Part shown: positions 57,500-64,000 of the stretch, in pieces
Layout of the letters: each line of letters starts with the position of its first letter
Position numbering within the stretch: the first letter of the stretch is position 1
NCBI GenBank assembly: GCA_029747015.1
Contig: JAKOGI010002223.1
Span: 1-64,000, forward strand
Length of the DNA stretch: 64,000 nt
Direction of reading: 5' to 3'
Source: Carnegiea gigantea
Lineage: Eukaryota; Streptophyta; Magnoliopsida; Caryophyllales; Cactaceae
Notes under the pieces: generated by a model
What the model was told of the DNA's origin: nothing
Seen by the model: the letters and a program-made list of their open reading frames with translations, nothing else
The model's database searches: none
Translations under genes and position numbers: made by a program

Positions 57500-58960
57500 T
57501 ACAGCGAGCCATGATAGATAATAATAGTAATGAGTTTAAACATGCCTCATCTTGCCCTAAGCCAAATTGATAAGCCTAATTTGGACCTTATTTTAGCCCC
57601 GATTTGATCTCTTTTTCTCTGTGTTTTCATGTCCGATCTTGTTGAGAAAGGGTCATATCAGCCTCCTTTAGTATATATTTCTCTCATTTAACATCTTTTC
57701 ATATTTTCAGGAGTTCTACTAAATGGAATGAAAGGATCGATGATAATTGGCAGAAAAGAGTGAAAAAGAGGCGAGTTTAAAGTCACCGAAGAAGTCACTT
57801 GGCATTGCACAGAAGTTCTAGAGATTGGGCTTGGGCGCCCCATGCCGAGAAGCACAACCGTGCCGCAACTGATCAACATGCAGCACGGCTAGTGATGTGG
57901 CATGGTTGCACCGTGCCAGGTGTTGGTCAGTGGCTGGTTGTGCCAGTGAAATGGCACGGTCAGCCTGTGCCTAATAGCACGACCGTGCCACCTTGTTCCG
58001 CCTGCGCAACTTAAAATTTCCTCGGGGGCTGTTATGAGGATTATTTAGTTTTCTCTTCACATACTTTTCTGAGAGGTGATTTTTTGGGTTGAGTTTAGAG
58101 AATTTACTTTGGGCTCTTGAACTAAATTCATAAACATTGAAGATTGTTCTACTTTCGATATAGTAATTAATTCAAGTCTGTTCCCTAATTCCTCTCTTTT
58201 TCTTCCATTGTTGTTCTAGAATTTTGCTTGAATTATATTTATTCCTTTAGTGATTGAATTGTTGAATTTTAATATGATGTGTGTCTAATCTCCCAACTTA
58301 GGTTGGGATTAATGTTAAGTATGTGTAGTTGAATCATGAACTAGCCCCAACCCATACTTTCCCCTATGTTTGCATTTATGTTTTCTACTATGCTCACCAC
58401 GTGTTCGATGAAATGCTCTAGAGAGTATTCATCGATTGTTATTAAGGTTTACGGGGGCGTTGAGAGACGAACCCTTCACCTAGCGTGACTTAGTAGACTA
58501 TTAGGATTTTAATATGAAAATAATTAGAGTTCTAATTGGGATTCAAGATTGTAGATCTGGAATCCTTCCACTCTCAGTCCCATGAAAATAGGTGACTATA
58601 GTTTTAAGACTCGTCTTCGACCCTTGAGACAGAGAGAGGAGATGGACCTAATTGGCAATCTATCCACTCATGACGCATGCTTGGGTTTGTTTGGTGAGGT
58701 TAGTAATTGATTCGCTATGATACTCGTGCTGTTAATTCCAATTTAGGTGTTTTACCATTTTGTTATCTTATTTGAGCTCTTAGTCGTTATTCATGTCATT
58801 AGTTGATCCTTTAATCTTCGACATTGATTAGCCTATATTGATTAGAGTAATTAGTTCTAGTAGTTGAAAGCAAATTCCTCGTGTATTCGACCTGTACTTT
58901 CCGGTTGCTAGTTACAGCTACGCCGTGCACTTACGATTTAAAACATTACACAAATATAAG
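57500..58960 (+). mobile_element. LTR-retroelement-derived insertion in the hAT 5' region
   Basis: This non-coding block has repeated GCACG...CGTGCC palindromes (57850-57990) and an end of the form GTGCACTTACGATTTAAAACAT, typical of LTR 3' ends in plant Gypsy elements. No TSD was found and the ends are approximate. Confidence 0.4.
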
Positions 58961-58974
58961 TCCATCTTCAAGCA

Positions 58975-59464
58975 TCTGAAAACCTTCAGCAGCTCAATCT
59001 TCCAATGGTCGCCCACCTCTTCATCCAAAGTCATTTGCCAAAGATGAGTTTATAGATCTAGAACATGATGATATTGGGACACAACCTCGTAAGCCTAGGC
59101 AGCTCAAATCACCTGTGTGGCACCACTTTCAAAAGGTGATGATAAATGGGGAGCAAAAAGCTAATTATTTGCATTGTAATCAAAGGTTGTCTGCCACAAG
59201 CAAAAATGACACTTCTCATCTCAAGGACCATTTAGAAATAAAATGTCCTAAGAAGCATGTTAAGGTTGATATTTGTCAACAATTCTTGAATTATAATCTT
59301 AAAAAGATGGTTCAGTAGCTTTGGAAAACTCTGACCTTAGTTAAGAAATGTCAAGGAAAGAGTTGACAACTATAATGGTTATGCATGAGTATCCCTTGGC
59401 TATTGTAGACCACATTAGCTTTAGGAGATTTGTCCACAACTGTTCAACTAGAAATTATGATATT
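58975..59464 (+). pseudogene. hAT transposase, N-terminal part with BED finger
   Basis: It reads SPVWHHFQKVMINGEQKANY, LHCNQRLSATSKNDTSHLKD and HLEIKCPKKHVKV: a BED zinc finger whose first Cys is Tyr (KANYLHC). After a stop at 59316 and a frame change come MVMHEYPLAIVDHISFRRFV and HN, the usual segment before the catalytic domain. It is then interrupted by an insertion near 59465. Confidence 0.85.
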
Positions 59465-60685
59465 TTATACCATTTTATTGTCTAATAATTGTTCAAAATA
59501 AATTATTAATTTAGGAATTTAATATAATTTTTGTTTATTTTATAGGAATTTCAAAAATAAATAAATTGCTTGAAAAAAAAAGAAGAGAAAGTTGTAACAA
59601 AAGTTTGGATTCCAACTAGCATTAGATCAAGTTAAAGAGAAGAAACCAAGCCTGCAGACCAGCAGCCACCCGTCAGCCCTAGCCCGCCTCCCTTTCCCCT
59701 CTCCATTCATCATTTTCGCGCTGGGCCAGGCCCAAACTAGGTTATTGTGCTGAGCCCAGCCCCTCTCCTCATTAAGACCCCATGCGCGAGTCACGTGATT
59801 CCCAGCTGCCCCCAGCCCCTTTCTTCTTCTTCCACGATGAATTGCATTCCTAGGAACTCCCCAAAAAAAAAAAAAAAAGAGCATTGTTGCTTATCCTCTT
59901 CCTATGTCTGTAGCCGTTTCACTCTTTCTCTCCCCTCTATCATTATCTATCATTTTCATCATTATCTATCATTTCCATCATCATCACTTGGTCAGTTTTT
60001 TTTGGGTCATTAATGTGATAATTAAGGGAGGTATTGAAGAGGTGGAGAAGCAGCGTTCTTTGGAGCCTTGAAGGAGGGCCAAAAACAAAGCTTCAAATGG
60101 AGGTTGAAAATAGAGATTAGGGTAGTAGATCAGGAGAAAGCAGCGTAGAGTAGAGGGTAGAGTTTCCTTGTAGTTTCAATTTTCTTTAGTTTCATTCTAG
60201 TTTCCAGTTTCAAATCTTGTTCTTAATTCTCAAATTAGTGGAATTAGACTATGGTTTACTCCCAAAAGTTTGGATATTGGTGACTGAATTTACAAGCTTT
60301 TGTGTTAAATTTCTGATCTGGGTTCCTTTTGTTGTGATCTGGGCTCTGTTTCTATGCTGTTGGTTCTTTGAATTTGTTTGCTCTACTTCTGCGTTTATGC
60401 GTGTTTGCTTTGCTTCTATTTGCTTGCCTGTGGAGTTGAGAAAATCAGAACATTAACTCACTCCATATCAACTCATGCCTATTTGCCTTTGTTTCTTTAG
60501 TTTAATGATTTGTTTGGTAGAATAATTTGGCCTTAGTTTTGTTTAATTTGGCATCTAGTTTTAACTTCAATGAGAATTTTGATAACCTAGTTTTACAATC
60601 CATCACTGTGGATTGACCCTCAAGTGCTATGACTGACTGCCATGCGCTTGCGGTTAAAACTAATCATTCTAAAAATCATAACAAG
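59465..60685 (+). mobile_element. LTR-derived insertion inside the hAT transposase
   Basis: It separates RRFVHN from FKLISRNTLTSDIMK. It has no long ORF, contains a GC-richer block (59640-59840) and ends CATGCGCTTGCGGTTAAAAC, then CATAACAAGTTTTTGG, which looks like an LTR end running into an AAGTTTTTGG primer-site start. No TSD is clear. An 11-bp inverted pair, GTTTGGATTCC (59603) and GGAATCCAAAC (60692), lies near its ends and may be coincidental. Confidence 0.45.
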
Positions 60686-62285
60686 TTTTTGGGAATCCAA
60701 ACTTCAAGTTGATTAGCCGGAACACTTTGACGAGTGACATAATGAAAATGTATGTAAATGAGAGAGTTACTCTTAAGAAGTCGTTTGAGGACTGTGGGGC
60801 AAGAATTGCTATCACCATTGACATGTGGAGAGCTTCTCATCAAAAGAGGGCTTATATGGCTATCGCAGCTCACTTCATTGATGAAGAATGGGTCTTGCAA
60901 AACAACACATTAACATAAATATTTTTAAAAGAGATTATATATTATGATTTTATGTGACATTCATTTGTTTGTCACACAATTGATATCTTTATTGTGTTTA
61001 TTTAAAGGTTTGCTTATGTGCCTTGTCCACATACAAAAGAAGTCGTTGCTCAAGTTTTGATAGATGCACTGAATATGTTCAATATAACTGAAAAGATTTC
61101 TTTTGTAGTGGTTGATAATTGTACAACAAATGATGCAATGATTGATATCTTACAAGAGAGATTAGATTCTCGATCTCTTTTGTTCCAAGGTGACTTTTTA
61201 CATGTGAGGAGCACATATATTGATTTTCGTTGTGCAAAATGGGTTACAAGTGATTGGTTCGGGAATTGAAAGGATTTGTATTTGTGTTTTATTTTGGATA
61301 TCAACCCCGAAAAGAGTTGAAAAGTTTGAGGATAAAGTTAGAGGTTGAAGATTGATTGTTCAAGAAAGTTGGTGCTTGATTGTAAAATAAGATGAAACTC
61401 TTCCTATTTTATGCTCGTTAGTGCTTTTCATATCAAGGGATTTTTTTCAAAGTTAAAGACTCAAAATCCTCGTTTTAGGTTTGTCCTCCCTAGTGATCTT
61501 GATTGAGAGTTGGCCGAAAAAATATGTGATAAATTGAAAATGTTTCATAATGTCACTGAGTTACTTTCAGGTAGAAAGTATCCTACTATTAATTTATTCT
61601 TTTGATACATATGTGATATCAAGGTAGCTTTGATTTTGTGCTTATCAAATGAAGAACAAATTATTAGGGATATGGTTTTGGAAATGATTGACAAATTTAG
61701 CAAACATTGATCAACAATTAATGGGGTTCTTGCTATTGTGGCTATCCTTGACCCTAGAGACAAATTAGCATGTGTGGAGTTCTATTTTGAGGTGAGTTAT
61801 GGAGATAAGGCTTATGATGATGTTCAAAGGGCTAAGAGTTTGTTGTATGACCTTCTCATGGAGTATCAAGGATGCAGTGAGGATTATGTTCCATCTACCT
61901 CTAATGTTCTTGGCAAACGTTATGCAGTAATTCATCCTCCTATTTCTCCTATAACTCAATGTAAAAGTACTCTATTGGGTGAAGCTAAGAAAACCCAAAA
62001 GAAGAAGACAAATATTAGGACAGAATTAGACTACTATCTAGATAATAATCCATATTTGATTAGGTTTGGCTTTGATGTCCTTCACTCTTGAAAGTTAGAT
62101 CCCAAGTACCCAACATTGAAAAAGACTGCTCGGGATCTCTAAGCAATTCTTGCATCTGTCATTGCTTCAAAAAGTGCTTTTAGGGTGGGTGGTAGGGTGT
62201 TGAGTCATCATCATTCTTCTCTTCAGTATGATATTGTGGAAGCATTGATGTGCTTGCAAAATTGGATAGTTGGTGAGTATTCAAC
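60686..62285 (+). pseudogene. hAT transposase, catalytic and hATC dimerisation part (RICESLEEPER-like)
   Basis: SRNTLTSDIMKMY and IAITIDMWRASHQKRAYMAI carry the first Asp; FAYVPCPHTKEVVAQVLIDA and VVVDNCTTNDAMIDIL the second. Later come VAILDPRDKLACVEFYFE and, in the hATC region, RTELDYYLDNN, FDVLHS, PKYPTLKKTARDL and VGGRVLSHHHSSLQYDIVEA. The usual ASESAF reads ASKSAF (codon at 62170), so the catalytic Glu is Lys. At least five stops and several frame changes are present; 61290-61740 is decayed. Confidence 0.88.
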
Positions 62286-63007
62286 TAAAAATAAAATTAT
62301 CTTTGATATTTTTCAATTATATTATTTATTTCGATGTATCATATGATACTAATTTATCAGATTATTTTCTTGCATTTAGCTTCTTTATTTAATAATGCAC
62401 AAGCATGTGCTACAGTACTTGAAGATGCCAATGTGGGTGAAGAAAAAAGTTTCATTACTAAAGTCAGTAATGTGGATCCGATTGCGTTTAGTAAAATAAT
62501 GATTACTAATTAATTTGTTTAAATGATAGTCATCGGTTGGCGATGATCTCTACGAGGGCACCACTTGAGAGTTCGTTGAAGTGAATTGAAGATTTATGTC
62601 TTTGCCTCTTCAAATAAGTTGATTCAGTCTTTGTCTCGAATTACTTGTTCATTAAGCATTTATTCTTTGGACAATCCCCTCCCCCCACCCCAAACTAGAG
62701 ACAATTTATGTTTGGTATCTTTATCATTTGTTGTAAATGTTATGTTTAAGATTCGGCCTTGTGGTTCCTGTTGGTTGTTTTGTATATTCTTAAGCTGTCC
62801 AAGCTTTTAAAACTTATTTGAGTAATAAACAAATAAAATAACTTAGAGTCTGTTTCATTCATTTCACTCGTTTACCACCCACTTCATCTATGGGTGGCGG
62901 ATGGATTGGATCTGGGTAAGCGGATCAGTGAATGATGGGTGGAACAATTGGAGTGGATGGGTGTAGGTGATGAAAGCGGATAAAAGACTCACCCGCTCTG
63001 AATCTGA
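62286..63007. other. 3' non-coding part of the hAT element
   Basis: It ends in a segment rich in GGGTGG/GGATGG/CCACCC motifs (62870-63000), like subterminal transposase-binding repeats, just before the 3' TIR. Confidence 0.55.
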
Positions 63008-63023
63008 CCCATTGCCAGGCCTA

Positions 63024-63126
63024 ACCAATTCCTTGAACCCCATTTCCGAGCGTGATCATTGTCCCCACTTGAATCATGACCTTTGCTTGGAAGAGTAGAT
63101 CAAACCTTGTAGTTTGCTCGGCATCA
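63024..63126 (-). repeat. 5' LTR of the chromovirus-like element, remaining end
   Basis: It matches 37690-37794 closely (for example CACTTGA-TCATGAC and ACCTTGTAGTTTGCT) and ends GGCATCA. Confidence 0.8.
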
Positions 63127-63450
63127 ACAAACAAACCATGTGAGAAATTACTTGAACAAATAAAGACAATAATCTTGATGAAGAGATGCAAGCGATGGAA
63201 GAAGATCAAAATCTCACTAGAACATCCAGATGAAGAAACCCACAAGTCTAGCGCTTGATTGATTCAAACTTGCAATGATAATAACAAATGATAAAAGATC
63301 AACCCACCCTTCAATCTTATAAAGCCTAAGCACCAAAGATTAAATTAAATAAAGACTTAAACTCAGCATTCTCCTAGAGAGATGAAGAAAATTTAGATTT
63401 TTATAAAGAGAAAATAAGCAATAAATGTTTCCATTCATTAATCCAAGTCT
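63127..63450 (-). repeat. Truncated second LTR of the same family, head-to-tail
   Basis: It begins directly after the LTR end and matches 55100-55420 (AATAAAGACAATAATCTTG, GAAGAAGATCAAAATC, ATTCAAACTTG, AGAGATAAAG-type sequence). It loses similarity at about 63450. Confidence 0.7.
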
Positions 63451-64000
63451 AAAGCTATCAAGAGTTGTCATAGTTTCTTATTCTTTTGTTTTGTTTGAGT
63501 TCATGTCTTATTCATCTAAAGGTGTTCCCCTTCAAACATGTCTGACTGGGAAGAAGCCGATGATTGGTTTAGCCATCTAATTCTGGGCAAGGTGCTTGAC
63601 CAGGACAGATTGGATAAAGTTTTACTATTATTCATGTTTTATAATGATCTTCTTTGGAAACAATTAGTTATATTTTCATATTGATACCTACAGATGCTTA
63701 TAATAATTTCTTCAACATCTTTTTTTTTTGTGTGGAGATTTGCATTTGTTTTGCTTTGCCTTCTTATGTACAAGCAAAGTTCAATATTATGTGGGAAGGA
63801 TCCAAACATGCAAAGCCTTGTATGCATTGAACAACCCATTGGAGCAATTTGCAGAATAATAAAAAATGTCCCAAAAATAAGATTATGTACCAACTAATCA
63901 ATGACGTGGCAAAAAAGGCTTTCATGACATTGTAACCATCAAACTCACACGAGTAGATATAAATTTTTTTATGTCCAGGGAAGCAAAAAACTACTTAAAA
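63451..64000. other. Unannotated end of window
   Basis: No gene or repeat recognised. Confidence 0.5.

Larger units (their letters stand above)
56081..63023 (+). mobile_element. hAT DNA transposon (decayed, ~6.9 kb with nested insertions)
   Basis: The left TIR TAGGCTTGACAATTTC and inverted right TIR TAGGCCTGGCAATGGG agree at most positions. An 8-bp TSD flanks the element, and the LTR it interrupts reads on across it. It contains a broken transposase (58975-62285) and two LTR-derived insertions. TIR form, TSD length and transposase type agree on hAT. Confidence 0.85.
36838..63126 (-). mobile_element. Chromovirus-like Ty3/Gypsy element opened by nested insertions
   Basis: The minus-strand order is 5' LTR (55073-56080 plus 63024-63126), PBS, gag with CCHC-like knuckle, protease, RT, RNase H, integrase, PPT and 3' LTR (36838-37794). 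Four insertions split it: 39747-42666, 43495-51966, 52698-53879 and 56081-63023. Without them the element is about 7.5 kb. Motifs such as [14 protein letters not shown] and the gag/protease layout suit chromoviruses; the exact lineage is not assigned. Every domain is damaged. The left LTR lacks its outer ~150 bp, so no TSD can be shown. Confidence 0.8.

Noticed and set aside
57799..58014. 71-codon plus-strand ORF
   Set aside because: It arises from GC-rich palindromic leader repeats (GCACG...CGTGCC) and has no homology I can recognise.
59603..60702. Transposon bounded by GTTTGGATTCC / GGAATCCAAAC inverted repeats
   Set aside because: The right repeat appears to be partly transposase coding sequence (NPNFKLISRN) and no TSD was found; an LTR-derived insertion explains the break better.

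Overview
The window is plant nuclear DNA, most likely from a eudicot. It is AT-rich and gene-poor, and almost all recognisable content is nested transposable elements: Ty3/Gypsy of the Tat and chromovirus types, Ty1/Copia, Helitrons, hAT, Stowaway-like MITEs and a gag-only LTR element. I found no convincing intact host gene, rRNA or tRNA. All coordinates, target-site duplications (TSDs) and substitution counts were read by hand.

Region 1 (1-23039) is a head-to-tail pair of 2.8-kb non-autonomous Helitrons, both on the minus strand. Each is followed by a ~594-bp spacer that ends in a second copy of the Helitron 5' terminus. A 16.2-kb Tat/Retand-like Gypsy element (655-16839, minus, TSD ATAAC) splits the first Helitron. 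This Gypsy element has gag, protease, a linker, RT, two RNase H domains and integrase on the minus strand. Between pol and its 3' LTR it carries an antisense plant-mobile-domain (PMD) gene, preceded by an array of six 85-bp tandem repeats. A 2.4-kb solo LTR (7588-10011, TSD AATGT) interrupts its integrase.

Region 2 (23040-26131) is non-coding DNA with microsatellites and nested foldback elements. Region 3 (26132-32418) is a rearranged Ty1/Copia element (plus strand, TSD TTGCC). Its gag start has become a ~320-bp inverted repeat with a 12-bp loop, and the rest of gag, the protease and most of the integrase are missing. Region 4 (32419-36837) is non-coding apart from two MITE-like elements.

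Region 5 (36838-63126) is one decayed chromovirus-like Gypsy element (minus) opened up by at least four insertions. These are a 2.9-kb LTR-like sequence in RT; a gag-only element arranged LTR-gag-LTR-gag-LTR with one outer TSD (AGACC); a 1.2-kb hAT-type non-autonomous element with an 8-bp TSD; and a 6.9-kb hAT element with a broken BED-finger transposase inside the 5' LTR. The hAT element itself holds two LTR-like insertions. Another truncated LTR of the same Gypsy family lies directly beyond (63127-63450), and the last 550 bp show nothing recognisable.

Every element protein carries stops, frameshifts or lost catalytic residues, so this looks like an old, silenced repeat block. The observations most worth following are the antisense PMD gene with its upstream repeat array, the gag palindrome in the Copia element, the three-LTR gag-only element, the Helitron tandem array, and a GGCAC...GTGCC palindrome that recurs in the leaders of different elements.
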